A model generated the notes under the pieces. It saw only the letters and a program-made list of their open reading frames with translations, ran no database searches and was not told where the DNA came from. Positions 1-8,978 of a stretch of 64,000 bases of DNA are shown here, in pieces. Each line of letters begins with the position of its first letter. Within the stretch, counting starts at the first letter, position 1. Origin of the DNA: Maritimibacter alkaliphilus HTCC2654 (GTDB lineage Bacteria; Pseudomonadota; Alphaproteobacteria; Rhodobacterales; Rhodobacteraceae); assembly GCF_000152805.1 (NCBI RefSeq), contig NZ_CH902578.1:1-64000 (forward strand), written 5' to 3'. Position numbers and translations under genes: made by a program.

Positions 1-126
1 CTGCCCCTGTCGCTCGACGTGCGGCTGGCCGGGGATGCGGGCAAGCCCGTCGCCCTGACCGAAGGTGCGGTGGGCGAGGCCTATCGCGCCTTGGCGGCGG
101 ACCTGATCCAGCGCGGAATCGGTTGA
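1..126 (+). CDS. C-terminal end of a Mrp/NBP35-type P-loop ATPase (iron-sulfur carrier), partial
   Basis: The window opens inside a reading frame that runs 41 codons to a TGA. The residues (LPLSLDVRLAGDAGKPV, then an AEAYRALA-like helix) look like the C-terminus of Mrp/ApbC ATPases, where a short PL-x-x-D-x-R strand is followed by a G-x-P-(I/V) turn and a last helix. Mrp proteins carry Fe-S clusters to apoproteins. Only the last part is here, so the Walker motifs cannot be checked. The family call rests on this tail alone. Confidence 0.5.
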   Translation: MPLSLDVRLAGDAGKPVALTEGAVGEAYRALAADLIQRGIG

Positions 127-168
127 CCGGACGGGTCGGGGCGGGTTCCCTGTCTGGGGGAGGCGCGC

Positions 169-627
169 ATGTCGAACGTCCGGACCTGCCTTTGGTATGA
201 CGGCAACGGCCATGAGGCCGCGGCCTTTTATGTCTCGCTCATTCCCGGCTCCGACGTGACGGGCGAAATGGGCCGCACGCAATCCGGCGCGCCGCTCATG
301 GTGAATTTCCATCTCGCGGGCGTGCCCTATCAGGCGCTGAACGGCGGACCGACGTTCACGGCCAGCCCGGCGGCGTCGATCACGGTCACCACCGAAGATC
401 AGGATGAAACCGACCGCCTCTGGGCCGCGCTCACGTCGGATGGCGGGGCGGAAAGCCGCTGCGCCTGGTGCGTGGACAGGTTCGGCATCAGTTGGCAGAT
501 CGTGCCCAAGGACCTTCCGCGTTATGTCGGTGGACCTGACCCTGAAGGCGCACGCCGCGCCACCGAGGCGATGATGGGCATGACCAAGATCGACATCGCC
601 GCACTCAGGGCCGCCTACGAGGGCTGA
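169..627 (+). CDS. VOC-superfamily protein, PhnB-like
   Basis: A 152-residue protein of the vicinal-oxygen-chelate fold. It starts VRTCLWYDGNGHEAAAFYVSLIPGS and has the WCVDRFGISWQIVP strand typical of the PhnB/YjdN group (once annotated 3-demethylubiquinone methyltransferase-like). Family members are cytoplasmic and bind small molecules or metals, but most have no known substrate, and none can be assigned here. The start ATG follows a GGGGGAGGCGCGC stretch that can act as a ribosome binding site. It lies 42 bp after the Mrp-like gene and before the long mraZ leader, so it is probably the last gene of the preceding unit. Confidence 0.75.
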   Translation: MSNVRTCLWYDGNGHEAAAFYVSLIPGSDVTGEMGRTQSGAPLMVNFHLAGVPYQALNGGPTFTASPAASITVTTEDQDETDRLWAALTSDGGAESRCAWCVDRFGISWQIVPKDLPRYVGGPDPEGARRATEAMMGMTKIDIAALRAAYEG

Positions 628-1276
628 CTGGCCCGGCCATGGTATTTCATGGTCCCGATGCTGAAATCGGCAGGTCGGACGGGATTTCATGGTACTCACG
701 CCAAATCACCGACGCGGGATGTTCGATTTTTGCAATTTTTGGCCGATTCATCCTTGATTCGAGGCTGAATTCTCGGCATCAGACTGCCGGTTCCCGGGAT
801 TTCGTGGTGCGGGACGCGGAAAAACCCGAAAAAATCTCAAAAAAATCGCCCTGACTACATTTGGTGTTCGCGCTTTCGTGAACTCGCTAAATCCGGGGTT
901 TTGTTCTCTCTTTGATCTACGAAATCTTGCGTTTTGCAGGTCCGCGAAACAACATCTGGTGGCGCAGTTCCATAAAAAGGGGTTGTTTCCCATGTAATCC
1001 CATGGCATCCCTAAATCATCGAAGAGACGGGAACATAACGGGGCGACAAAGAACCCCTGAAACATCTCCCAAGTCAGGTTTCATACAGGCACCCCGCCTC
1101 TTCGGAATTGAGAGATCCGACGCGTACGCGAGCAGACATCCCCCCAGGTGGCGCACGCGATCGGGCGAACCCAGAGATGGGACGAGGGCGGCGGATTGGG
1201 CAGTGGCAGCAGCTCAATCCGTCGTTTTCGTTTCTGGCGGACGAAGACGGCGAAGGGCAGATAGGAGCCGCGGACA
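628..1276. other. 649-bp gene-free region upstream of mraZ
   Basis: No convincing gene is present; open frames here lack family signatures and good start sites. The stretch is visibly richer in A/T than its neighbours between about 700 and 950. It holds three copies of a near-identical 10-mer, ATTTCATGGT at 644-653 and 684-693 and ATTTCGTGGT at 799-808. It also holds two GATTC (GANTC-type CcrM) sites at 745-749 and 756-760 and the MraZ-type box listed separately. It presumably carries the main promoter of the dcw cluster, but I could not fix a convincing -35/-10 pair. Confidence 0.6.
988..1012 (-). promoter_or_regulatory. Candidate MraZ-binding box (three TGGGA-type repeats, 10-bp period)
   Basis: On the plus strand TCCCA (988-992), TCCCA (998-1002) and TCCCT (1008-1012) are separated by exactly 5 nt. 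Read on the minus strand these are TGGGA-type direct repeats. Known MraZ operators consist of TGGGN repeats spaced by 5 nt upstream of mraZ, and the match in sequence and spacing is good. The orientation is opposite to mraZ and the box is about 265 bp upstream of its start, so autoregulation is inferred. Confidence 0.5.
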
Positions 1277-1774
1277 GTGGCCGAAGTGTTTCTGAACGGT
1301 GGGCGTCACAAGGTTGACGCGAAAGGGCGGGTCTCGATCCCGTCCGGTTTCCGTTCGGTCCTGTCCGACTGCGATCCCAACTGGACCGAAGGTCTTCCCC
1401 CTCAGTTCTATATCGTTTTCGGTGACACGCGCCGCGATTACCTCGAATGTTTCACGGTCGAGGCGATGGACGAGGTCATCACCAAGATCAAGGCGATGCC
1501 GCGCGGGTCGAAGAACCGCAAGATCCTTGAATTCGTCTACTTCCAGGGCTCGCAGAAGATGTCGGTCGACGACACGGGCCGGATCGTTTTGTCGCAGAAG
1601 CTGCGCGACCGGATCGGCCTGACCGGCGAGGCCGAGTTCGTGGCCGCGGGCGACACTTTCCAGATCTGGCATCCCGACAAGTTCGCCGAGTTCGCCGAGG
1701 ATCAGACTTCGGCGCTCGAAGAGCTGCCGCCCGACATGGATGTGGCCGAGCTTCTCGACGGGATCGATCTATGA
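1277..1774 (+). CDS. mraZ: MraZ, transcriptional regulator of the dcw cluster
   Basis: A 165-residue protein with two SpoVT/AbrB-type MraZ repeats. The first has [17 protein letters not shown] (about residues 12-28) and the second has [19 protein letters not shown] (about 97-115); both are the conserved D-x-K/T-G-R-(I/V) loops. MraZ forms ring oligomers that bind upstream repeats and repress the cluster. I use the GTG start at 1277, because it gives the usual alphaproteobacterial N-terminus just ahead of the first repeat. It is the first gene of the cluster and its stop overlaps the rsmH start by 4 nt, so the two are translationally coupled. Confidence 0.95.
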   Translation: MAEVFLNGGRHKVDAKGRVSIPSGFRSVLSDCDPNWTEGLPPQFYIVFGDTRRDYLECFTVEAMDEVITKIKAMPRGSKNRKILEFVYFQGSQKMSVDDTGRIVLSQKLRDRIGLTGEAEFVAAGDTFQIWHPDKFAEFAEDQTSALEELPPDMDVAELLDGIDL

Positions 1775-2763
1775 TGGTCGCTGCCGCCGCCAGACCCAGC
1801 CCGCATATCCCGGTCCTCCTCAGACCTCTGCTCGAAACGGTCGCGCCGGTGTCGGGTGTCTGGATCGACGGCACGTTCGGGGCGGGGAGTTATGCGCGCG
1901 GGCTGGTCGAAGCGGGGGCGGAGACCGTGATCGGCATCGACCGCGACCCGCTGGCGCATGAGATGGCCGAGGGCTGGCTGGCGGACTACGACGGTCGTAT
2001 CCGGCTGGAGCGGGGCACGTTTTCGGACATGGACGAAATCGCGGGCGACCCTGTCGACGGTGTCGTGCTCGACCTTGGCGTCTCATCGATGCAACTCGAT
2101 CTCGCCGAGCGCGGTTTTTCTTTCATGCGCGACGGGCCGCTCGACATGCGCATGAGCCAGGAAGGGCCGACGGCCGCGGACCTCGTGAACGAGGCGCCGG
2201 AAGAAGAGCTCGCCGACATTCTCTATCATTACGGGGAAGAGCGTGCATCGCGCCGCATCGCCCGTCAGATCGTCCGCGCGCGCGAGGCGGAAAGCTTCAA
2301 GACCACCGCGCAACTTGCGGAAACCGTTGAGAAATGTCTGCCTCGCCCGAAGCCCGGCCAAAGCCATCCGGCGACCCGCAGCTTTCAGGCGATCCGCATC
2401 GCGGTGAACGACGAATTCGGGCAACTGGCCGAGGGGCTGGAGGCTGCCGAGCGCGCGTTGAAGCCCGGTGGCAAACTGGCCGTCGTCACCTTTCATTCGC
2501 TCGAAGACCGGGTCGTGAAACGCTTCCTGCAACTCGCCGCCTCAACGGGTGGGGGCGGTTCGCGCTACGCGCCCGCCGCCGAGGATCACACCCCGCGCTT
2601 CGACCTGACGCCGCGCCGCGCCATCGCGCCGGATGAGGAGGAGCTGGCCGAAAACCCCCGCGCGCGCTCGTCGCGCCTGCGTGTCGCGACCCGCACCGAC
2701 GCGCCCGCCGAGCGCACCGACCGTTCCAAACTGGGCCTTCCTGCGCCCGCGTTCCGAGGCTGA
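1771..2763 (+). CDS. rsmH: RsmH, 16S rRNA (cytosine-1402-N4)-methyltransferase
   Basis: 330 residues, the normal length. The N-terminus has the family HIPVLL motif and the SAM-binding loop DGTFGAGSY (about residues 34-42), followed by GIDRDP. The [13 protein letters not shown] segment and the late [16 protein letters not shown] segment are also diagnostic. The enzyme methylates C1402 of 16S rRNA with RsmI. It is coupled to mraZ by an ATGA overlap and followed at 3 bp by ftsL, the standard order. Its older name is mraW. Confidence 0.97.
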   Translation: MMVAAAARPSPHIPVLLRPLLETVAPVSGVWIDGTFGAGSYARGLVEAGAETVIGIDRDPLAHEMAEGWLADYDGRIRLERGTFSDMDEIAGDPVDGVVLDLGVSSMQLDLAERGFSFMRDGPLDMRMSQEGPTAADLVNEAPEEELADILYHYGEERASRRIARQIVRAREAESFKTTAQLAETVEKCLPRPKPGQSHPATRSFQAIRIAVNDEFGQLAEGLEAAERALKPGGKLAVVTFHSLEDRVVKRFLQLAASTGGGGSRYAPAAEDHTPRFDLTPRRAIAPDEEELAENPRARSSRLRVATRTDAPAERTDRSKLGLPAPAFRG

Positions 2764-2766
2764 GAC

Positions 2767-3156
2767 ATGATGCGTTCCGCTTTCTACGTCCTTGCCACAC
2801 TGGCCGTCATGGGTCTGGGCTACTGGGCCTATGTCGAGAACTACAAGACCCAGCACGCGCTGGACGAGGTCGAAGACCTGCAACGCGAAATCGGGCAGAT
2901 GCGCGAAAAGCTGGTCGTTCTGCGGGCCGAATGGGCCTATCTCAACCGGCCAGACCGCCTGCGCGATCTGGCCGAGATGAACTATGACCGCCTTGGGCTT
3001 CTGCCCCTGATGCCGGAGCAGTTCGGCAAGGTCGACCAGATCGCCTATCCGCAGGAAGACGCGTTCCCCTTCCTGTCGTCGGACGACTCGATCGACGTGC
3101 AGGGCAACCTCGTCGGCACCATCGATCCCTCGCCCGAGGGGGAGGATTTCCCATGA
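2767..3156 (+). CDS. ftsL: FtsL, bitopic divisome protein
   Basis: 129 residues. One N-terminal membrane segment (about residues 4-22) is followed by a heptad-rich periplasmic helix with LDEVEDLQREIGQMREKLVVLRAEWAYLNRPDRL, as in alphaproteobacterial FtsL. The AEWAYLNRPDRL end is especially typical. FtsL forms the FtsQLB complex that activates FtsWI. The gene starts at a double ATG (2767 or 2770) and ends in an ATGA overlap with ftsI. The acidic tail after residue 110 is variable in the family. Confidence 0.92.
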   Translation: MMRSAFYVLATLAVMGLGYWAYVENYKTQHALDEVEDLQREIGQMREKLVVLRAEWAYLNRPDRLRDLAEMNYDRLGLLPLMPEQFGKVDQIAYPQEDAFPFLSSDDSIDVQGNLVGTIDPSPEGEDFP

Positions 3157-4943
3157 CCCGCGTGCCGCTGCGCCCCTTGGCGCGCATCCTCGAAGCCCGC
3201 GCACACGGCGGCGATCCCGATGCCATCGAGCGCGAGAACAAGCAGCGTCGGCATGAGGAAATGCGCGACCGGGCCCGTCTGCGGGCCGAAGGCCGCCTTT
3301 TGGTGCTGGCCGCGATGTTCTTTTGCGCCTTCGTGACCGTTGGGGTGCGGATGGGGATGCTTTCGTCCTCGGTTCCGTCCGAACCGCGCGCCTATGCGCC
3401 GGGCGCCCAGATTTCCCAGACCCGCGCCGACATCGTCGACCGACAGGGGCGGCTGATGGCGACGAATTTCGTCACCCACGCGCTTTATGCCGAGCCGCCC
3501 AATATGGTCGAGCCCGCGCACGCGGCGGCGGAACTGGCCAGGATCTTCCCCGATCTGGAAGAGGACAAGCTGCTCGCGCTTTTCACCGGGCCGCGCAAAT
3601 TCCTGTGGATCAAGCCGCAGATCAGCCCGGAGCAGAAGCAGGCGGTGCACGATATCGGCGAGCCGGGGCTGTTGTTTGGCCCGCGCGAAATGCGTCTCTA
3701 CCCGAACGGCCCGGTCGCCGCGCATGTCATGGGCGGCGCACGCTACGGCGAACAGGCGGTGCAGGCCGCCGAACTGATCGGCGTCGCTGGCATCGAAAGC
3801 GCGTTCAACGACCGTCTGTCCGACCCAGCCCGCGCGGGCGAGCCGCTGATGCTGACGCTCGACCTGACCATTCAGGCGGCGGTGGAGCGCGTGCTGGCGG
3901 GCGGCATGACCGTGATGAATGCCAAGGGCGCGGCGGCGATCCTGATGGATGCACATACCGGCGAGATCATCTCGCTCGCCTCGCTGCCCGATTTCGACCC
4001 GAACGACCGCCCCAGCCCGCTGACGACGGGGTTCGACCCCTCCGAAAGCCCGCTTTTCAACCGGGCGGTGCAGGGCGTCTATGAACTCGGCTCGACCTTC
4101 AAGATCTTCGCGGCCGCTCAGGCGCTCGAGATGGGTCTGGTGAACCCGAACACCATGATAAACACGCGCGGGCCGATCAGGTGGGGCAAGCACCGGATCA
4201 ACGATTTCCACGACTACGGCGCTGAACTGACGGTCAGCGACGTGATCGTGCGCAGCTCGAACATCGGAACGGCGCGGCTTGCCCAGCAGATCGGGGCCGC
4301 GAACCAGCGCGAATTCCTCGACCGACTGGGCTTCACCAAGCCGACCGCGATCCAGTTGACCGAAGCCTCGGGGAGCCAGCCCTTGCTGCCCTCGAACTGG
4401 TCGGAACTGTCGACCATGACGATCTCCTATGGTCACGGCCTGTCTGCCTCGCCGCTCCACCTTGCCACCGCCTATGCCTCGCTTCTCAACGGCGGCACGC
4501 GCGTCACGCCGACGCTGGTGCGCACCGGGCCGGTCGCGCCCGGCCCGCGCGTGGTGAGCGAACGGACATCGGCCGTCGCGCGCGACATGCTGCGGCAGGT
4601 GGTGGCGTCCGACCACGGCACGGCGTCCTTCGCCGAGGTCGCGGGCTATCAGGTCGGCGGCAAGACCGGGACCGCCGACAAGCCCAAGCCGCGCGGGGGC
4701 TATTACGACGACAAGGTCATCGCGACCTTCGCCAGCGTGTTTCCCACGAACGATCCGAAATACATCCTGATCGTCACGCTGGACGAGCCGGTGGTGACGA
4801 TCCTGAACGAGGCGCGGCGCACGGCGGGCTTCACCGCCGTTCCGGTCGCCGCCGAGATCATACGCCGCGTCGCGCCGCTTCTGGGTCTCAAGCCCGAGAT
4901 TGAACAGCCCGGCCCGTTGGGTGTAACACTCACGGCGAACTGA
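3153..4943 (+). CDS. ftsI: FtsI (PBP3), septal peptidoglycan transpeptidase
   Basis: 596 residues. A cytoplasmic, charged N-terminus of about 47 residues precedes one membrane span (about 48-68), then the pedestal domain and the penicillin-binding transpeptidase domain. All three active-site motifs are present: STFK (314-317, nucleophile Ser314), SSN (368-370) and KTGT (504-507). It cross-links septal peptidoglycan as the partner of FtsW. It overlaps ftsL by 4 nt and murE follows after 19 bp. Nothing in the protein suggests loss of function. Confidence 0.97.
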   Translation: MTRVPLRPLARILEARAHGGDPDAIERENKQRRHEEMRDRARLRAEGRLLVLAAMFFCAFVTVGVRMGMLSSSVPSEPRAYAPGAQISQTRADIVDRQGRLMATNFVTHALYAEPPNMVEPAHAAAELARIFPDLEEDKLLALFTGPRKFLWIKPQISPEQKQAVHDIGEPGLLFGPREMRLYPNGPVAAHVMGGARYGEQAVQAAELIGVAGIESAFNDRLSDPARAGEPLMLTLDLTIQAAVERVLAGGMTVMNAKGAAAILMDAHTGEIISLASLPDFDPNDRPSPLTTGFDPSESPLFNRAVQGVYELGSTFKIFAAAQALEMGLVNPNTMINTRGPIRWGKHRINDFHDYGAELTVSDVIVRSSNIGTARLAQQIGAANQREFLDRLGFTKPTAIQLTEASGSQPLLPSNWSELSTMTISYGHGLSASPLHLATAYASLLNGGTRVTPTLVRTGPVAPGPRVVSERTSAVARDMLRQVVASDHGTASFAEVAGYQVGGKTGTADKPKPRGGYYDDKVIATFASVFPTNDPKYILIVTLDEPVVTILNEARRTAGFTAVPVAAEIIRRVAPLLGLKPEIEQPGPLGVTLTAN

Positions 4944-4962
4944 CGCCGCATCCGGGGGGATC

Positions 4963-6450
4963 ATGGCACCGCAGAAAACGCTACCGCTCTCGGCACTCGG
5001 TCTTCGGGCCAAGGGTGGGCAGGACGTTGAAATCACAGGGCTTTCCGTAGACAGCCGGACCGTCAAGCCGGGGCATCTTTTCGCCGCGCTGCCGGGGTCC
5101 AAGCTGCACGGCGGGGAATTCATCCAATACGCTCTGCGCATGGAAGCCGCCGCGATCCTGACCGACCGCGAAGGCGCGCGGATCGCGGCCGACGAACTGG
5201 CCGCGTCCAAGACCGCGCTTATCGTGACCGAAGACCCGCGCGCGGCGCTGGCCTATGCCGCGGCCCTCTGGTTCGGGGCGCAACCCGAAGTGATGGTCGC
5301 CGTCACCGGCACCAACGGCAAGACCTCGGTCGCAAGCTTCACGCGCCAGATCTGGACGGAACTGGGCTTGATGGCTGCCAACATCGGCACCACCGGGGTT
5401 GAGGGCGCCTTTGCCGCGCCGTCGCCCCACACCACACCGGAACCGATCACGCTGCACCGCCTGCTGGCCGAGATGTCGCAGGCCGGCGTGACACATGCCG
5501 CGATGGAGGCATCCTCCCACGGGCTCGACCAGCGACGGCTCGAAGGCGTGCATCTGGCGGCGGCGGGGTTCACGAACTTCACGCAGGATCACCTCGACTA
5601 CCACGCCAGTTTCGACGACTACTTCCGTGCCAAGGCCCGGCTGTTCAACCGTGTGCTGCCCGATGACGGTGTGGCGGTGCTGAACGTCGACGACCCGCGC
5701 GGTCGCGAGCTGGAGGAGATCGCGCAGGAGCGCGGGCAGGAGGTCATTTCCATCGGGCGGACCGAGGATTGCACCCTGCAATTGACCTCGCAACGCTATC
5801 ACATGACCGGCCAGCAGATCCGCTTTCTCTACAACGGGCGCCCGCAGACCGTGCAGCTTGACCTGATCGGCGGGTTTCAGGCGGAAAACGTGCTTGTCGC
5901 CGCTGGCCTCGCCATCGCGTCGGGCAGCGACCCGGATGAGGTGTTCGCCACCTTCCCGGCGCTCACCACGGTCCGGGGCCGGATGCAACTGGCCGCCAAG
6001 CGGGACAACGGTGCCGCGATCTTCGTCGATTACGCGCATACGCCCGACGCGCTCGCCACCGCGCTCGAAGCCCTGCGCCCGCATGTCATGGGCAAGCTCG
6101 TCGTCGTGTTCGGCGCGGGCGGCGACCGGGACACGACGAAGCGCAAACTGATGGGCAAGGCGGCGGCGGATTATGCCGATGTGGTGATCGTCACAGACGA
6201 CAATCCCCGCACCGAAGACCCGGCCGCGATCCGGGCGATGGTGCTCGAAGGCTGCCCCGACGCCAACGAATACGGCGACCGGGCCGAGGCGATCCTGCGC
6301 GGCGTCGACATGCTCGACCCGGGCGACGCGCTTCTGATCGCGGGCAAGGGGCATGAGACCGGGCAGATCGTCGGTGACGACGTGTTGCCCTTCGACGATG
6401 CCGAACAGGCCAGCGTGGCCGTCGCGGCGCTGGAAGGGCGTCTCGCATGA
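4963..6450 (+). CDS. murE: MurE, UDP-MurNAc-L-Ala-D-Glu: meso-diaminopimelate ligase
   Basis: 495 residues with the three Mur-ligase domains. The ATP-binding loop GTNGKTS is at about 116-122, the EASSHGL motif at about 182-188 and DNPR at 413-416. DNPR marks ligases that add meso-DAP rather than lysine, so the organism should make DAP-type peptidoglycan. The start ATG at 4963 follows CCGGGGGGATC as ribosome binding site. The stop overlaps the murF start by 4 nt. Confidence 0.97.
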   Translation: MAPQKTLPLSALGLRAKGGQDVEITGLSVDSRTVKPGHLFAALPGSKLHGGEFIQYALRMEAAAILTDREGARIAADELAASKTALIVTEDPRAALAYAAALWFGAQPEVMVAVTGTNGKTSVASFTRQIWTELGLMAANIGTTGVEGAFAAPSPHTTPEPITLHRLLAEMSQAGVTHAAMEASSHGLDQRRLEGVHLAAAGFTNFTQDHLDYHASFDDYFRAKARLFNRVLPDDGVAVLNVDDPRGRELEEIAQERGQEVISIGRTEDCTLQLTSQRYHMTGQQIRFLYNGRPQTVQLDLIGGFQAENVLVAAGLAIASGSDPDEVFATFPALTTVRGRMQLAAKRDNGAAIFVDYAHTPDALATALEALRPHVMGKLVVVFGAGGDRDTTKRKLMGKAAADYADVVIVTDDNPRTEDPAAIRAMVLEGCPDANEYGDRAEAILRGVDMLDPGDALLIAGKGHETGQIVGDDVLPFDDAEQASVAVAALEGRLA

Positions 6451-7871
6451 ACCTGTGGACCGCCGCCGAGGCGGCTGCCGCCACCGGGGGCAATGCCACG
6501 ACCGACTGGACCGTGTCTGGGGTTTCGATCGACACCCGGACTTTGCAGCCCGGCGACCTGTTCGTGGCGCTGGCGGACGTGCGCGACGGGCATGACTTCG
6601 TGAAAGACGCACTCGCCAAGGGGGCAGGGGCCGCCATGGTTTCGCGCATCCCCGAGGGCGTGCGCACAACCGATCCTCTGCTCGTGGTGGAGGACGTTCT
6701 GCCTGCTCTCGAACGTCTGGGCGCGGCCGGGCGGGCGCGCACGCAGGCGCGGGTCGTGGCGATCACCGGGTCGGTCGGCAAGACCTCGACCAAGGAAATG
6801 CTGGCCACCATTCTTGACCGGCAGGCGCGATGCCACGCGGCCGAGGCAAGTTACAACAACCACTGGGGCGTGCCCCTGACGCTGGCCCGGATGCCGCGCG
6901 AGACGGATTTCGCCGTGATCGAGATCGGGATGAACCATCCGGGCGAGATTGCACCGTTGACCCGACTTGCCCGCCCGCATGTCGCGCTCATCACCACCGT
7001 CGCCGCCGTCCACCTTGAAGCGTTCGAAAATGTGGAAGGCATCGCGCGGGAAAAGGCCGCGATCTACGAGGGGTTGGAGCCTGCGGGCGTCGCGATCCTG
7101 CCGGGTGAGATCGACACCACCACGATCCTTCTAGCCGAAGCCGACAAACGCGCGGGCCGGGTCGAGACCTTCGGGCTGGGTGCGGCCAATACGCTGCAAC
7201 TCACCCACCTCGACCTGACGGACACCGCGACCGTGGCCCAGATCGAGGTGGGCGAGGTCACGCATCTGGTGCGTCTCGCCACGCCGGGGCGCCACTTCGC
7301 GATGAACGCGGTGGCGGTGCTTGGCGCGGTGCGTGCGCTGGGAGGCGACGTGACGCTGGCCGCCCGCGATCTGACCTTCTGGACCCCGCCCGCCGGGCGC
7401 GGCACCCGTGAATTCGTCCAACTCGACCCGGTCGAGCGCGAAGGAGTCACGCTGATCGACGATGCCTTCAACGCGAACCCCACGTCGATGGCCGCCGCGC
7501 TCGAGGTGCTGGCCGCCACCAAGCCCGCCCACGGACACGGCCGCATCGCGCGCGGTCGGCGGGTCGCCGTGCTGGGCGATATGCTGGAACTGGGGCCGGA
7601 CGAGGCCGCGCTTCACGCGGGCCTTGCCGACCTCGACCACCTCGACGCCATCGACCAGGTGCATTGCGCCGGGCCGCTGATGCATCACCTCTGGGCGGCG
7701 CTGCCCGCCGAAAAACAGGGGCGCTGGTCTGAAAAGGCCGAGGATCTGGCCGCCGAGGCCCACAACCTCATCGACGCCGGCGATGTTCTGCTGGTGAAGG
7801 GCTCGAAGGGCAGCCGCGTCTCGCGCGTGGTTGACGCCATCCGAAAACTGGGCCATCCGCAAGACGCTTAA
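6447..7871 (+). CDS. murF: MurF, UDP-MurNAc-tripeptide: D-Ala-D-Ala ligase
   Basis: 474 residues. The P-loop GSVGKTS lies at about 108-114 and is followed by NNHWGVPLTLARMP and EIGMNHPGEI, both characteristic of MurF. The later LIDDAFNANPTSM segment is the usual central-domain motif. MurF completes the pentapeptide precursor in the cytoplasm. The gene is coupled to murE by an ATGA overlap and followed by mraY after 18 bp. There is nothing unusual in length or motifs. Confidence 0.97.
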   Translation: MNLWTAAEAAAATGGNATTDWTVSGVSIDTRTLQPGDLFVALADVRDGHDFVKDALAKGAGAAMVSRIPEGVRTTDPLLVVEDVLPALERLGAAGRARTQARVVAITGSVGKTSTKEMLATILDRQARCHAAEASYNNHWGVPLTLARMPRETDFAVIEIGMNHPGEIAPLTRLARPHVALITTVAAVHLEAFENVEGIAREKAAIYEGLEPAGVAILPGEIDTTTILLAEADKRAGRVETFGLGAANTLQLTHLDLTDTATVAQIEVGEVTHLVRLATPGRHFAMNAVAVLGAVRALGGDVTLAARDLTFWTPPAGRGTREFVQLDPVEREGVTLIDDAFNANPTSMAAALEVLAATKPAHGHGRIARGRRVAVLGDMLELGPDEAALHAGLADLDHLDAIDQVHCAGPLMHHLWAALPAEKQGRWSEKAEDLAAEAHNLIDAGDVLLVKGSKGSRVSRVVDAIRKLGHPQDA

Positions 7872-7889
7872 GAACAAGGGACGCGAGAC

Positions 7890-8978
7890 ATGCTTTACTG
7901 GTTGGCCGAACTGTCCGACGGTGGCGACTTTTTCAACCTGTTTCGCTACATCACGTTTCGCGCGGGCGCGGCGTTCTTCACGGCGCTGATCTTCGGATTT
8001 CTGTTCGGTCGCCCGCTCATCAACCTGTTGAAACGGCGCCAGAAAAACGGGCAACCGATCCGCGCGGACGGGCCCGAGGGGCATGTGCTGACCAAGGCCG
8101 GGACGCCGACGATGGGCGGGGCGCTTATTCTCGGCGCGATCACGGTCTCGACGCTGCTCTGGGCGCGGCTCGACAATGGTTTCGTTCTTGTCGTGCTCGG
8201 TGTGACGCTGAGTTACGGGCTGATCGGGTTCGCCGACGACTATTCCAAGATCGCCAAGAACGACAATTATTCGGGTCTGTCGGGCAAGTTGCGCCTGACG
8301 CTTGAAGGGGTCATCGCGCTGGCGGCGTCCTACGTCATCATGACGCTGCATCCGGCGGAACTGACCGGCCAACTTGCCTTTCCGGTGTTCAAGGATCTGC
8401 TTCTGAACCTCGGCCTGTTCTTCCTGCCGGTGGCGGCCTTCGTCATGGTCGGGGCCGCGAATGCCGTGAACCTGACCGACGGTCTGGACGGGCTGGCGAT
8501 CATGCCGGTGATGATCGCTGCGGGCACGCTGGGCGCCATCGCCTATGCCGTGGGCCGGGTCGACTTTACCGAGTATCTCGACGTGCACTACGTGCCCGGC
8601 ACGGGGGAGTTGCTGGTCTTCGCGGCGGGGTTGATCGGCGGCGGACTGGGCTTTCTGTGGTACAACGCGCCGCCCGCCGCCGTGTTCATGGGCGACACCG
8701 GATCGCTCGCGCTCGGTGGCGCGCTCGGCGCCATCGCCGTGTCGATGAAGCATGAACTGGTGCTGGGCATCGTCGGCGGTCTGTTCGTGGTCGAGGCGCT
8801 TTCGGTCATCATTCAGGTGCTCTATTTCAAGCGCACCGGGAAACGGGTGTTCCTGATGGCGCCGATCCATCACCATTTCGAAAAACGCGGCTGGGCCGAA
8901 CCTCAGATCGTGATCCGGTTCTGGATCATTTCGCTGATCCTCGCGCTGGTGGGGCTGGCGACGCTGAAGCTGCGCTAG
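7890..8978 (+). CDS. mraY: MraY, phospho-MurNAc-pentapeptide translocase (lipid I synthase)
   Basis: 362 residues with about ten membrane segments. The cytoplasmic signatures of the family are present: [18 protein letters not shown] with the catalytic Asp pair, [10 protein letters not shown], and the [12 protein letters not shown] histidine loop near the C-terminus. MraY joins the soluble precursor to undecaprenyl phosphate, making lipid I. It ends the first uninterrupted block of the cluster; its TAG stop overlaps by 4 nt the end of the convergent Hint-domain gene. Confidence 0.97.
   Translation: MLYWLAELSDGGDFFNLFRYITFRAGAAFFTALIFGFLFGRPLINLLKRRQKNGQPIRADGPEGHVLTKAGTPTMGGALILGAITVSTLLWARLDNGFVLVVLGVTLSYGLIGFADDYSKIAKNDNYSGLSGKLRLTLEGVIALAASYVIMTLHPAELTGQLAFPVFKDLLLNLGLFFLPVAAFVMVGAANAVNLTDGLDGLAIMPVMIAAGTLGAIAYAVGRVDFTEYLDVHYVPGTGELLVFAAGLIGGGLGFLWYNAPPAAVFMGDTGSLALGGALGAIAVSMKHELVLGIVGGLFVVEALSVIIQVLYFKRTGKRVFLMAPIHHHFEKRGWAEPQIVIRFWIISLILALVGLATLKLR

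Noticed and set aside
1162-1200. Plus-strand GGG words (1162-1200) as an alternative MraZ box
   Set aside because: Spacing is irregular (about 16 and 19 bp), unlike the exact 10-bp period seen at 988-1012.
639-1317. Several open frames of 69-127 codons in the mraZ leader on both strands
   Set aside because: They overlap each other, lack ribosome binding sites and show no protein-like composition or family motif. The region also holds the MraZ-type box.
3045-5210. A 721-codon open frame antisense to ftsI and neighbours, and others like it (for example 14042-17782 and 21335-25726)
   Set aside because: These are mirror frames of GC-rich genes. The plus-strand genes are certain, and the antisense translations are low-complexity Arg/Gly/His-rich sequences.
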